Assembly: GCF_947494555.1 (NCBI RefSeq)
Contig: NZ_CANLVF010000004.1
Location: 680,572 to 744,571 of the forward strand
Origin: an uncultured Roseibium sp.
GTDB lineage: Bacteria > Pseudomonadota > Alphaproteobacteria > Rhizobiales > Stappiaceae
Direction of reading: 5' to 3'
Length of the DNA stretch: 64,000 bases
Below, piece by piece: positions 1 through 8,366 of this stretch; position 1 is the stretch's first letter; each line of letters starts with the position of its first letter. The position numbers and the translations under genes were made by a program. The notes under the pieces are model-generated. The model did not search any database, had not been told where the DNA came from, and saw only the letters and a program-made list of their open reading frames with translations.

Positions 1-213
1 TGCGTAACTTGAAATTTTATTTTATTTTCCCTCTCAACTATAAGTATTTAATCTCATAAACGTGCCACATATCACAATTTCATACAAAAAACTCTGCTAA
101 TAACTTGAACTAGACACACGTAGATTGAGTTCCGCTTGCTGTTTACTGCGCAAAACGACAAATCAAATCGGCTAGTAGAGCTCCGCTGTTACAAATAGTT
201 TGGGGAGGCTGTA

Positions 214-1257
214 ATGACCCAAAATAACGCAAAAGAGATCGCTAAGAATACTGCACACCTACTCATTAGCGATTGGGCAAATTCCGCTCATAGAGGTGTT
301 GGGGATGCAATCACAGTCTCAATTTTGAACGACCTTGAAAAGTTGAATGCAGTCAGCGCCCTAGATTATGTGCTTCAACCACTTGCCGTGGTGACACCAT
401 TTTTTGCTCCAGCGATGGTCGCTGTCTTTAAAGCTGGGTCACCAGCGATCAACCCTGATCAGTATCGAAAGCTGATAAAGAACATAGACAACTTTACAGC
501 GGTTGACAAAAACAAAATCCTCAGTGAGTTGAGTATGACAAATGCCACTCTTAGCACTGTTGGTGCTGCGAAGAGTGTGTCGATTTTCGGAGGAGTGGAC
601 TACAATAGAACGGATATTTTGGCCGAGGCTCGCACACATTTGGACAAGATGAAAGCCAAGCTGATAATCGCGGCATTTACGCTGATTGACAAAGAGTTTG
701 ACCAAAATCCAGAGTGGTTCGCTCGCGATAGGATGGCCGACAAGGTTCTAGCGTACAAATACGTCAACAGGGTTCGCAACTCGAAAGGAGAAATGGTCGG
801 GCAATTGGATGAAGCGTTGGTCCGGCTTGATCTGCAAGCCAAAACAAGCATGGCTCTAATTGGCGGGTTTTCAAAATTTTCGTCGAGTTTTGTCGATGGA
901 ACTATGCAAGCTGGAGTTGTTGACAGTTTAAATCAGATTGTCCTCAAAGAATTTCATGAAAACTATCCTGGAGCACACATCACAGAGTGCGAACTCAAAA
1001 GCATTCATAAATATGGTGGTACATTGCGTATTTCGGAGCAAAAGGCGCGGACAGTGCACAAGAGCGAGACTGCATCGGGGTGGTCTCCGGCGACCTTTCC
1101 AGTCGTTTGGCACACCGAGACAAAAACTTACGCTAGACGGATCTCAAAAATCCACTTCAAAGAAAGCAACGCAAAGTCGAGCAGCATTGAAGTCCATTGG
1201 CACCCAAATATCCAAAACCGCTTCACCGACTTTGGATTCGGTTTCACTCCTGTCTGA
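214..1257 (+). CDS. Hypothetical protein, orphan and AT-rich
   Basis: A 347-residue open frame with a strong ribosome binding site (GGGGAGG, 5 nt before the ATG). I do not recognise the family. Residues about 55-75 form one hydrophobic stretch (LAVVTPFFAPAMVAVF) that could be a membrane segment or a buried helix. The rest is mixed charged and polar, and there is no signal peptide. The C-terminal 60 residues are rich in His, Trp and Thr. Codon use and AT content differ clearly from the GC-rich genes to the right, and an insertion-sequence remnant lies immediately downstream, so recent acquisition is likely. The upstream 213 bases are AT-rich and could hold its promoter. Function unknown. Confidence 0.7.
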   Translation: MTQNNAKEIAKNTAHLLISDWANSAHRGVGDAITVSILNDLEKLNAVSALDYVLQPLAVVTPFFAPAMVAVFKAGSPAINPDQYRKLIKNIDNFTAVDKNKILSELSMTNATLSTVGAAKSVSIFGGVDYNRTDILAEARTHLDKMKAKLIIAAFTLIDKEFDQNPEWFARDRMADKVLAYKYVNRVRNSKGEMVGQLDEALVRLDLQAKTSMALIGGFSKFSSSFVDGTMQAGVVDSLNQIVLKEFHENYPGAHITECELKSIHKYGGTLRISEQKARTVHKSETASGWSPATFPVVWHTETKTYARRISKIHFKESNAKSSSIEVHWHPNIQNRFTDFGFGFTPV

Positions 1258-1402
1258 GTTTATTGCAAATCATCGAGCCCTGATCGCATCAGGTCCATGG
1301 GAATAATCGTAACTTCATTGAGCGGTTCAACGACAAGCTGAGCTGTGGCCGCGCCTTTGCGAGAAGCGCTCTATTTATCTGCAACAGTGCAAGAGTTGGT
1401 GT

Positions 1403-1615
1403 GTGCCTCAAGAACGCGGCCGAATGTTGGCCTTCAACGGACGGTTCAGGGCGGAGTGCTTGAATGCACACTGGTTCCTGAGCCTTGCGGATGCAGCCGA
1501 AAAGTTAGAGGATTGGCGCAAGGACTATAACGAACACAGACCTCATGGTGCCATCGGCAACAAGGTGCCGGTGGACCTGATGAAATCAGAACACGCAGCC
1601 AGCCCGTGTTCCTGA
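1403..1615 (+). pseudogene. IS3-family transposase (OrfB) C-terminal fragment
   Basis: The frame reads FNGRFRAECLNAHWF, then LEDWRKDYNEHRPHGAIG. This is the end of the DDE integrase core of IS3-family OrfB: the NGRFRxECLN block, then the YNxxRPHxALG block with the last catalytic region. Only about 65 residues remain of a protein that is normally about 270-300. The DDE-D residues, the orfA partner and the terminal inverted repeats are missing, so it cannot transpose. It lies between the AT-rich orphan gene and the first VPLPA-CTERM gene and marks this edge as a site of past insertion. Confidence 0.85.
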
Positions 1616-1686
1616 TTTGGTCCGGAAAACTCTAGCCCACCCCGAGGGCGCGTTGGGTAGCACCTCATCACAAAGCATCGGACGGC

Positions 1687-1718
1687 GAAAAGAAAAAGGC
1701 GGTCCTGAAGGACCGCCT
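1687..1718 (-). terminator. Rho-independent terminator of the first VPLPA-CTERM gene
   Basis: A perfect 9-bp stem (AGGCGGTCC / GGACCGCCT at 1697-1718) with a TGAA loop. On the minus strand it is followed by TTTTTCTTTT. It lies 25 bases past the stop codon of the minus-strand gene ending at 1743. Confidence 0.9.
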
Positions 1719-1742
1719 CTCAATCTTTTTATCAGGTCAGTC

Positions 1743-2273
1743 TTAGGCGGTTTTTTGCCTGCGCCATCCCATGAAACCGAGAAGGCCGAGACCTCCAGCA
1801 AGCAGTGGAAGAGCCGCCGGTAGCGGGACCACTGTGGTATTGACACCCTGCGTAATCGTGAAGCTGCCGATGAAGTTCGTCCCGCCAGATGGAGCGGTCA
1901 CAGCGTTCGAGCCGTTGAAGCTCGTGTCCAGGCGGTAGTTGTAAACACCGTTTGCCAATCCATTAATCGTGAGCGAAAAGGCACCACTTAATGAACCGAA
2001 CGAAGCGGAGACCGTGTCCCAGTTCGACGCAGCGCCCAAAGGGTTAGTGCTCCCCAAATTGGTTGTGAACGCATATTGGTTGCCGGTCAACGGGCCGCCT
2101 GTCATCAAAATGCCCGCAACCGGGGACGAGCTACCGCCATGCCAATGGCCGAGAAAGACCGTCGCGTTGGCGCCTGAGACCATGTCACCAATCGCTACCG
2201 TGTGTGCTGAAGCCGCCCCTGAAGACAGCCCTGCTGCCAGGAGACCTGCAGCCATTACCTTTGAAAGTTTCAT
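1743..2273 (-). CDS. VPLPA-CTERM sorting domain protein
   Basis: A 176-residue exported protein. Residues 1-23 are a Sec signal peptide (MKLSKVMAAGLLAAGLSSG, then AASA). The middle is Gly, Ser, Asn and Thr rich, as in surface or matrix proteins. Residues 149-176 carry the tripartite sorting signal: VPLPAALP, a hydrophobic helix (LLAGGLGLLGFMGW), and RRQKTA. This is the PEP-CTERM-like VPLPA-CTERM signal, which by family knowledge is processed by an exosortase of the XrtD type. No exosortase is in this window. The start has AAAGGGG 10 nt upstream. The C-terminal signal is nearly identical to that of the gene at 3280-3912, so the two probably arose by duplication or share one sorting system. The cargo function is unknown. 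Confidence 0.88.
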   Translation of the reverse strand: MKLSKVMAAGLLAAGLSSGAASAHTVAIGDMVSGANATVFLGHWHGGSSSPVAGILMTGGPLTGNQYAFTTNLGSTNPLGAASNWDTVSASFGSLSGAFSLTINGLANGVYNYRLDTSFNGSNAVTAPSGGTNFIGSFTITQGVNTTVVPLPAALPLLAGGLGLLGFMGWRRQKTA

Positions 2274-3232
2274 AGCAAAAATGCCCCTTTAACTCAAATT
2301 TAACACTTAAAACTCGCGAAATTTTGATCTAATGTCAAATTTTCTTTCAATCTAGTCAAAAATACTTCACATCCTGTCCAAATCCGGATCTTTCGCCACG
2401 GCATTTGACCAGCCGGGCGGCAGGTTCTAACCCGGTTAGCTGGACGAGCCCTGCCGGTAGAAAATGCTCAGTGGCGCTTGCGTTCGCATGAAAAGTCAAA
2501 CGGCTGTGCCATGCCTTTTTTCGAGAAAACTCGAGTAACGGTGTTCCATAGAGGTCCAATACAGTCCAAAGGCACGCAGGTTTCGTGGAGTCTGGTTGCG
2601 TCTATGGCCGCGCCCAATGGTGTGTCTTCGAGGGTCGTGCCATTCCGTTTTGGTGAGCATACAGGCTGACGGCTATGCCTCTGGTCCAGAGTGCGAGTAG
2701 GCGTCCGGGGCCGGGCACCGTAAGGTAACCTGAGTAGTCATGTGCAAGTCTTGAAAGTCAGGGTTCGGTCTGCTTCTGGCGCAATCCTCCTGAACAAAGC
2801 GCCACTTTGTATCGATCCCGGCAAAAAGCAAGTACCACATCTCCCGAACAGTCTCAGCTTTTTGCTGAGCTTGGGAATGCCTGCAAAAACTCGGGCTTCT
2901 TGCCTTCAAATTTGGCGCGATCGGGTTCCTGGTCGTTCGCGTAGTCCGGCATGCCAACTCCTTCTCCAACCCTCCTGATCCATCCAAAAGGCTTGCAGAT
3001 CTGCGATAAGCTCACCCGCGCCTAACGAAGGCTCAAGCGCATTTTTACCCCTGTTAAGGTTTGTATGGACACATCCCAAGTGAGGTCCCGCTTGCAGCGC
3101 AGAGATGGACTACGGGCCTTGCTAACGCTGGCAAAGGGCTGGTTCCTGACTTTTGCGGCATGAAAAAAGAAGTTCTCGAGGGGATATTCGATCTTCTATG
3201 CCTGCTTTCGGGCCGTTGCGTCTTGAGGGAAT
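2274..3232. other. Gene-poor interval of about 1 kb
   Basis: The first 80 bases on the minus side are AT-rich and hold the promoter and leader of the gene at 1743-2273. The rest has no convincing long reading frame on either strand. Short frames of 60-100 codons lack family signatures and good start sites, except one 32-codon frame listed separately. An imperfect stem (CGGCAGG / CCTGCCG, about 2416-2457) is visible. The stretch may be decayed accessory DNA. Confidence 0.5.
2854..2952 (-). CDS. Possible 32-residue protein
   Basis: A short frame encoding MPDYANDQEPDRAKFEGKKP and a further 12 residues. An unusually good ribosome binding site (GGAGAAGGAG, 5 nt before ATG) and a very hydrophilic, charged composition are the only support. 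It may be the N-terminus of a degraded gene, since no continuation is seen after the stop. No family recognised. Confidence 0.25.
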   Translation of the reverse strand: MPDYANDQEPDRAKFEGKKPEFLQAFPSSAKS

Positions 3233-3254
3233 ACGGCCCCGGAGGGCCGTTTTG
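3233..3254 (-). terminator. Hairpin downstream of the second VPLPA-CTERM gene
   Basis: A perfect 7-bp stem (ACGGCCC / GGGCCGT) with a 4-nt loop, about 30 bases past the stop of the minus-strand gene ending at 3280. The T-tract is on the plus side (TTTTG). Termination of the minus-strand transcript is therefore inferred from position and is weaker evidence than for the 1697 hairpin. Confidence 0.5.
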
Positions 3255-3279
3255 AAAAACGCGGGTTCTGCGACGAGAC

Positions 3280-3912
3280 TTAAGCAGGTTGTGTCCTGCG
3301 CCAACCCATGAAGCCAAGCATTCCAAGCCCGCCGGCAAGGAGGGGGAGAGCGGCTGGCACTGGTACCGCAGTTAGCCGGATATCATAGGTGGCAGGGCCA
3401 CTCGGGTCGTTGCATGGACCATTTTGGATCGAGAAAGTATATGGTGTTCCAGCCATCGCTTTGAAAATAAGCGAGGTGCCCATGTTGTCCGCTTCGGCCA
3501 GAATATTGGTTTCGAATAGTCTGCCTTCGTATGTGTCCGCCAAGTTCAAAGCGAATTCAGACATGTTTCCGGTGTTGCGCTCCTGAACGAACCCGCCATC
3601 AATTGTCTTTGTACCGTTTTTGACGGAAATCGGTCCGAAGATGAATTCGACAACAAAGTTCGATGTAGCGCTGAATGAAAAAAAGTCGGTAGCACCGACG
3701 ATTCGGCCATGAAGATCGATTTGGCGGTATTCTGAATTTCCGAAACCCAGTACGCCAAGATTAGAGCCTAAAGGGTCGGAAGACGCGTCGTTGAGAATTT
3801 GTGTGCCATCCACAAGGTCTCTTGCTCCTTCAGTGAATCCTATGGTCGCAGCGTGCGCCGGTCCTCCCAAACTGGTTACCACAAGGGCGGCTCCGAAGAT
3901 TTTCTTCAACAT
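3280..3912 (-). CDS. VPLPA-CTERM sorting domain protein
   Basis: A 210-residue exported protein. Residues 1-21 form a signal peptide (MLKKIFGAALVVTSLGGPAHA). The central domain (about 22-180) looks like a beta-rich extracellular domain with repeated aromatic and Gly/Thr strands. A segment such as FFSFSATSNFVVEFIFGP resembles pre-peptidase-like beta sandwiches, but I cannot name a family. The end carries VPVPAALPLLAGGLGMLGFMGW and then RRTQPA, the same sorting signal as the neighbour at 1743-2273. The start is supported by AAAGGG 9 nt upstream. It probably works at the outer surface or in an extracellular matrix after exosortase processing, which is inference from the family. Confidence 0.88.
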   Translation of the reverse strand: MLKKIFGAALVVTSLGGPAHAATIGFTEGARDLVDGTQILNDASSDPLGSNLGVLGFGNSEYRQIDLHGRIVGATDFFSFSATSNFVVEFIFGPISVKNGTKTIDGGFVQERNTGNMSEFALNLADTYEGRLFETNILAEADNMGTSLIFKAMAGTPYTFSIQNGPCNDPSGPATYDIRLTAVPVPAALPLLAGGLGMLGFMGWRRTQPA

Positions 3913-4275
3913 CTAAAGTATCCCTTTCCCGCACCATCCAACGCTATTGCATTGGCGCACAGAGCCATGGTGCAAGACAGCCCCAAGAGCGCCAGTACAC
4001 TTGCAGAAGCAAGTGGTTGAGCTTGTCAGTGGCAATAACGATGCCACTCCAAAGCGAGCGCTGTTGGGGGAAAACCGGTGGCTATCCGACAAAATTGCAA
4101 AATCTGCGTTTCACTACGCGAAGCCGATTTGCATTTTGAAAAAGGACGTGTCCCTCCGGGTGAGGGGTTCGTTTTTGCCAATCATCAAAGGGAGACAGTC
4201 TTGCACCGGGATCACGCCAGGAGCTGTCCAAGAGTGATCTGGGCCCTCTCGCAATCGGCCTTTTTCAATGGTCTG
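3913..4275. other. Intergenic interval, no gene seen
   Basis: This lies between the start of one minus-strand gene and the stop of the universal stress protein gene. The 20 bases next to 3912 hold that gene's ribosome binding site and probably its promoter. No frame here has a family signature or convincing start. Confidence 0.5.
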
Positions 4276-4764
4276 CTATTTCACGGAAATGCAGGTGCAG
4301 TTGGCGCGGTTGAAGATCTCCTGGGAGACGCTTCCGAATGTCGAGCTTTCCGAATGTGTCACGCCGCGGGCGCCCATGACGATTGTGCCGGCCTCGATTT
4401 CTTCCTGCATCTTGAGGATCTCGTCCGCCGGTTTCCCGTCCAGGATGTCCAAGGTTTCGAACGCGATATCGTGACTTGAGGCCTTTTCGGCAAAATGATC
4501 GAGGATTATCTGCCCGATCTTGTGCAGTATCTTGTCGGGCGCAGGCCCCAGGTTCGCCGAGATCGCCTTGTTCAGGATCTGGTGCAACGGCTTGTCGAAC
4601 TGGTTGGAAATATCCAAAGCCATCAGGTCGTTGGCATCTTTTCCGCGCAGCAGGACATGGCAAATATAGAGGCGCCCCTGATATTTGGCGGCCAGATCCG
4701 CGGCGATCCTGAGTGCTTTCATCGAATGGATGGAACCGTCTACGGGTATCAGGATCTTGTGCAT
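4276..4764 (-). CDS. Universal stress protein (UspA family)
   Basis: A single-domain cytoplasmic Usp of about 162 residues. It opens with MHKILIPVDGS, the usual first beta strand and Asp of the fold. Near the C-terminus it has GARG, nine residues, then GSVS, matching the G-2x-G-9x-G(S/T) nucleotide-binding motif, so ATP binding is likely. An in-frame ATG 15 codons upstream (4809) would add a tail that is not typical of the family, so the inner start is preferred, although neither has a strong Shine-Dalgarno. It stands alone, upstream of no obvious operon partner. The exact stress role cannot be read from sequence. Confidence 0.88.
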   Translation of the reverse strand: MHKILIPVDGSIHSMKALRIAADLAAKYQGRLYICHVLLRGKDANDLMALDISNQFDKPLHQILNKAISANLGPAPDKILHKIGQIILDHFAEKASSHDIAFETLDILDGKPADEILKMQEEIEAGTIVMGARGVTHSESSTFGSVSQEIFNRANCTCISVK

Positions 4765-4867
4765 GTCACGTCCGGTGATCTTGGAATCGGCAGTTAATAC
4801 TATGATCATTACGCCCGGAGATGAAAGTCGCCAAAAGAACTGAGCTTCAGGCCAGCTTGATTTCTCT

Positions 4868-4891
4868 GAGGCGGCATTGCGGAACCGCCTC
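4868..4891 (-). terminator. Stem-loop after the Rieske gene
   Basis: GAGGCGG and CCGCCTC form a 7-bp stem with a 10-nt loop, about 80 bases past the stop of the Rieske gene at 4969. No clear T-run follows on the minus strand, so the terminator role is uncertain. It could equally be a leader structure of the stress protein gene. Confidence 0.35.
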
Positions 4892-4968
4892 TGAGAGGCT
4901 TTTCAGCCTGTCCGGTAAACCCTTTTGAAACCGATAAATTCAGCTGTTGCCCGACAAGCGCAGCGTTT

Positions 4969-5283
4969 TCACTCGGCCAGGAGAACAAGCACGCGTCCAT
5001 TTTTCACCTTGACCGGATAGGTCTTCAGATCGGTATTGACCGGCGCTGACAATGCCTTACCGGTTTTGATGTCGAAGCGGCCGCCATGCAGCGGGCATTC
5101 GATGACACAGTCGATCACGAGCCCTTCTTCGAGGCTTTCGTCCTCATGTGTGCACATCAGGTCCGTTGCGAAGAAACCCTCTTCAGTGTTGTAGATCGCC
5201 AACCGCTTCCCGCTATGGGTCCACGCGATCAGATCTTCCTTGTCTATGTCACCGGTGGCACATGCGTCGATCCAGGTGGTCAT
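4969..5283 (-). CDS. MocE-type Rieske [2Fe-2S] ferredoxin
   Basis: A 104-residue soluble Rieske protein. The cluster ligands are visible as C-T-H at about residues 44-46 and C-P-L-H at about 63-66, the CxH...CxxH arrangement, followed by GGRFD and a conserved C-terminal strand. It most resembles MocE and other small oxygenase ferredoxins. It lies 55 bases after the fatty acid desaturase gene on the same strand, so the natural reading is that it delivers electrons to that di-iron membrane oxygenase. No reductase is adjacent. A rhodocoxin reductase-type protein lies at 30660, but linkage between them is only a guess. Confidence 0.9.
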   Translation of the reverse strand: MTTWIDACATGDIDKEDLIAWTHSGKRLAIYNTEEGFFATDLMCTHEDESLEEGLVIDCVIECPLHGGRFDIKTGKALSAPVNTDLKTYPVKVKNGRVLVLLAE

Positions 5284-5338
5284 AGGGGTTCCTTCACATT
5301 TCTGGCGGTGCGCTCAGGCAGAATTGCGCGCGTTTCGG

Positions 5339-6370
5339 CTACATGGTGCGCCGCGCAAAGCGCTGGGTTGCGCCACCGTCGGTGATCATGTGCGGTGCCT
5401 GCCGGATGCTGGTCGCTCGGGTAGACAATCCGAGAGACCTGCGGACCGTCACCACCAGAACTTCCCAGTTGGTTCGAAAGAATCCCGGATCAGGTTCAGG
5501 GATCTGGTCCTTCACTGCCTTCGAAAGCGCGGGCAGCGCATGAAAGGGAACTTGCGGATAAAGGTGATGCTCCACATGATGGCTCATGTTCATATAGAGG
5601 AAATTGGCAATAGGCCCGCCCTGAAAGGACCGCGTGCTTTCAAGTATCGAAGGCGAGTTCTCCTGAAGTTCGACATGTTGCACCAGCGTGAACAGGAGCA
5701 TGACCGGTGCACCCAGAATACGAGGCAGTATCAGGAACCAGACCGGCCACCAGACGCCGAAGAACGGGGCTGCTGCGATCAGCGCATAGATTGCCAGCAT
5801 GATCCGGGCGTTGCGGGTCATTCTGGACAACTCCCCCGGATCGGGTGTCACCATTTTGATCGTGTCGGTATAGCGCTTGGCCGCCAGGTTCACGAATGCG
5901 GCGGCATGAAAGCGCAGGAGCCCGAGGCCGGCAATTTCAGTCAGCCACCCGCCAAATCCCATCGGAGTGTCGAAAGGCATCTGGCTGTCCTTGCCGACAT
6001 GCCAGGTGTGGGTGTGGTGATTGGTGTGCGTATAGCGGCGATGCAGGGGTTCTTCCATATAGATCAGCGACGTGACCCACAGGACGGCCTCATTCAGCCA
6101 TCTTGTGCGAAAGGCGGTTCCGTGCGCCGTTTCGTGGCTCATGGCGTAGCTCGGGACAGTCAGGAGGATCCCGTGAATGAGCATGGCGGGCCAGACCCAC
6201 AAAGTGCCGAGCGTCCACCAGACCAACGCGCCTGTCAGAAAGAGACCGCAAAGCCACTGCGCCAGATAGACCAGGCCGGGCCGGTCTGAGCGGGCGGCAA
6301 TGGCCTTGAGCGTCCTCTTGTCCAGGCGGACACCTGACGAAGCCGCATTTGTCGGCACGTAGTCGCGCAC
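5339..6370 (-). CDS. Fatty acid desaturase family di-iron oxygenase (MocD-like)
   Basis: A 343-residue integral membrane protein. Its His boxes fit the desaturase/hydroxylase superfamily: HETAHG near residue 81, HRRYTHTNHH near 110-120, and HHVEHHLYP near 275. Hydrophobic pairs lie between them, and these His residues would bind two irons at the cytoplasmic face. The family includes desaturases, hydroxylases and alkane monooxygenase relatives, so the exact reaction is open. The companion Rieske gene downstream and the class II aldolase gene 2 bases upstream recall the rhizopine mocD/mocE pair. That similarity is of gene type and does not prove the substrate. Confidence 0.88.
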   Translation of the reverse strand: MRDYVPTNAASSGVRLDKRTLKAIAARSDRPGLVYLAQWLCGLFLTGALVWWTLGTLWVWPAMLIHGILLTVPSYAMSHETAHGTAFRTRWLNEAVLWVTSLIYMEEPLHRRYTHTNHHTHTWHVGKDSQMPFDTPMGFGGWLTEIAGLGLLRFHAAAFVNLAAKRYTDTIKMVTPDPGELSRMTRNARIMLAIYALIAAAPFFGVWWPVWFLILPRILGAPVMLLFTLVQHVELQENSPSILESTRSFQGGPIANFLYMNMSHHVEHHLYPQVPFHALPALSKAVKDQIPEPDPGFFRTNWEVLVVTVRRSLGLSTRATSIRQAPHMITDGGATQRFARRTM

Positions 6371-6372
6371 TT

Positions 6373-7128
6373 TCAGCTCGCGTAGTCAGAGTTTTCGCTG
6401 TCGAGAATGGCTTTGAGCTCGTTCAGATGGCGTTCCGACTGGCCTGGATAGTCTTCCAGTTCCTGTGCCGTCTTCTCGGCAATATCATGCGGAAGTATCC
6501 GCAGCGGCTGGCCCGTCTGGAGGGCGCGGATATAGGTTTCGGCAGCGCGCTCGAAATAGAAGAGACGGTTGAACGTGTCGCCGACCGTGTCGCCGATAAT
6601 CAGGACGCCGTGGTTGCCCATGATCATCGTCTTGACCTTCGGGTCGGTCAGCAACGCGGCGCAGCGTGCACCTTCATCGTCAAAGGCAAGCCCGCCATAG
6701 CCCTCATCGACGACCTGGCGCCCGTAGAATGTCGCCGCATTCTGATCGATCGGAGGCAGGGTGCTGTCCTTCAGGCATGCCAGAACCGTGGCATGGATCG
6801 AATGAACATGCATCACGCAGCGTGCGTGCGGACACAGCCGATGAATGGACCCATGGAGGCCCCAGGCCGTCGGATCCGGTGCATCCGGCCCCTCCATTGT
6901 CGACGGATCGTTTGCATCGAGAAGCAACATGTCCGACGCCTTGATACGGCTGAAATGCATCTGGTTGGGGTTCGTCAGGAACTGCGTGCCGTCGTCATTG
7001 ACGGCAAGACTGAAATGGTTGGCGACAGCCTCGTGCATATTCAGCCGCGCGGTCCAGCGGAACGCCGCTGCCATATCAACGCGCTCCTGCCAGTTGGTGA
7101 GATTGCTGTTTTCGGCGATCTGCAACAT
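6373..7128 (-). CDS. Class II aldolase/adducin family protein
   Basis: A 251-residue cytoplasmic protein of the class II aldolase/adducin fold. HVHSIHATV near residues 105-113 supplies two zinc His ligands, and a third is expected near NHGVL at about 172. Members cleave or epimerise sugar phosphates or related hydroxy-keto compounds, and some are pseudo-enzymes. It is the first gene of a three-gene minus-strand unit with the desaturase and Rieske genes, and the LysR gene diverges from it across about 100 bases. The unit probably acts on one small molecule, but the substrate is not evident. Confidence 0.87.
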   Translation of the reverse strand: MLQIAENSNLTNWQERVDMAAAFRWTARLNMHEAVANHFSLAVNDDGTQFLTNPNQMHFSRIKASDMLLLDANDPSTMEGPDAPDPTAWGLHGSIHRLCPHARCVMHVHSIHATVLACLKDSTLPPIDQNAATFYGRQVVDEGYGGLAFDDEGARCAALLTDPKVKTMIMGNHGVLIIGDTVGDTFNRLFYFERAAETYIRALQTGQPLRILPHDIAEKTAQELEDYPGQSERHLNELKAILDSENSDYAS

Positions 7129-7205
7129 GTCACGACTCCCTCGTCCGGTTTCCGCATCCTCTCAAGCTTTCAGGATGCTGACAATCAATCGATTCGAAGT
7201 TATGA

Positions 7206-7222
7206 CATTAAGAAAATTAATG
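7206..7222. promoter_or_regulatory. Candidate LysR operator
   Basis: CATTAA, five bases, TTAATG: a 6-bp inverted repeat containing the T-N11-A core of LysR-type boxes. It is in the 102-bp gap between the divergent aldolase and LysR genes, 9 bases before the LysR start. This position suits autoregulation and control of the aldolase-desaturase-Rieske unit. Confidence 0.55.
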
Positions 7223-7230
7223 TATAGGTT

Positions 7231-8133
7231 ATGCGTAGAATGCCACAGTCCAATTTGCCCCCGTTGACCTGGCTGAGGGCTTTTGAAGCCTCGGCGCGAC
7301 ACCTCAGTTTCACGCGTGCGGCAGCTGAACTTCATTTGACCCAGTCGGCGGTCAGTCAGCACGTGCGAAGCCTTGAATCCTATCTCGGCCGGGATCTTTT
7401 TGTAAGGAAGACAAGGGCACTGGAGTTGACAGAGGATGGCGGCAATTACCTGCCGAGCCTGCGCGAGGCCTTTGATCTCATTTCCAGCAGCACACAGACA
7501 TTCATTGGCGCGGACAAGGGAACCAATCTCACACTTCAATGCAACATGGCATTTTCTGTCTTCTGGCTCGCACCCAGACTGAAACGGCTTTATGAGGCAA
7601 ATCCCTGGCTTGTCCTGAACATCGTGACGCCGATCTGGGATCCGGAGCGCCATGCTGCGAATGCAACAATTGAGATCCGCTTCGGCCGCCCGGAAGAGAT
7701 GTCCGCTACCGCAGAGTGCCTGGCGACGGACAGATGCTTTCCGGTGTGCGCGCCGGAGTATCAAGGCGGGGCTCCAGACCTTGAGACCGCAAAGCTGTTT
7801 GATTGCGCTGGCACGACGGCCACATGGAGTACCTGGTACAAGACAAGGGGAGAGGCCTTTCATCGCGATGACGAGGTCAACCTGGCGTCGACTTACGTCA
7901 TTGCCATTACGGCAGCCATGCGAGGGGCCGGGCTGTCGATGGCGCATGACCTGCTGGTGCGGGATCTGCTGGAAGACGGGTCGCTGGTAAGACCGTTTGA
8001 GCATTCGGCGCCACTTGCCGAAGCTTACTTTCTTTTCCCGCCATCCGCGCACGCCCGGACACCGGCCTCAGAGGCGTTCTTGAACTGGATCGGTGAAGAG
8101 TTTGCACACAGCTCGCTTAAATCTGCCAGTTGA
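7231..8133 (+). CDS. LysR-family transcriptional regulator (GcvA-like)
   Basis: A 300-residue regulator. Residues 10-68 form the winged helix-turn-helix (LTWLRAFEASARHLSFTRAAAELHLTQSAVSQHVRSLE begins this segment). The type 2 periplasmic-binding effector domain covers about 95-295. The N-terminal wording is typical of the GcvA subgroup. An alternative ATG at 7240 would remove three residues. It is divergently oriented from the aldolase gene with a palindrome between, so it most likely controls that cluster. The effector is unknown. Confidence 0.92.
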   Translation: MRRMPQSNLPPLTWLRAFEASARHLSFTRAAAELHLTQSAVSQHVRSLESYLGRDLFVRKTRALELTEDGGNYLPSLREAFDLISSSTQTFIGADKGTNLTLQCNMAFSVFWLAPRLKRLYEANPWLVLNIVTPIWDPERHAANATIEIRFGRPEEMSATAECLATDRCFPVCAPEYQGGAPDLETAKLFDCAGTTATWSTWYKTRGEAFHRDDEVNLASTYVIAITAAMRGAGLSMAHDLLVRDLLEDGSLVRPFEHSAPLAEAYFLFPPSAHARTPASEAFLNWIGEEFAHSSLKSAS

Positions 8134-8366
8134 GTAACATGGAAAAATAAAATTCATTAATTAAGTCAAATATTTATATGGATCTATCGATCCGTTTAGC
8201 TGGGAATTGGTTCTAAATTTAATCTAGTTTTGGCGTGTACATTCGCCAAACCGCTTACATTGTTTCTGGATAGATTCATCTCATTCTTGATTTAATTTCG
8301 CTCAGTTGATTCAATGGAAGAATCAGTAAGTCTCCCCAGTTTGTTACGGATCCGCTGTTTAAACGC

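Noticed and set aside
1308..1340. IS5-type segment (RNFIERFNDKL)
   Set aside because: Too short to call. Noted only as a possible transposase scrap beside the IS3 remnant.
2416..2457. tRNA-like arms (CGGCAGG / CCTGCCG with GGTTCTAACC)
   Set aside because: Only 28 bases lie between the arms and no D or anticodon arm fits, so it is not a tRNA.
4155..4200. FNR-like half site (ATCAA) near 4180
   Set aside because: Only one half matches, and it lies downstream of the stress protein gene rather than before a start.
5240..6289. 349-codon plus-strand frame opposite the desaturase gene
   Set aside because: It mirrors a gene with clear His-box motifs and is an antisense shadow.
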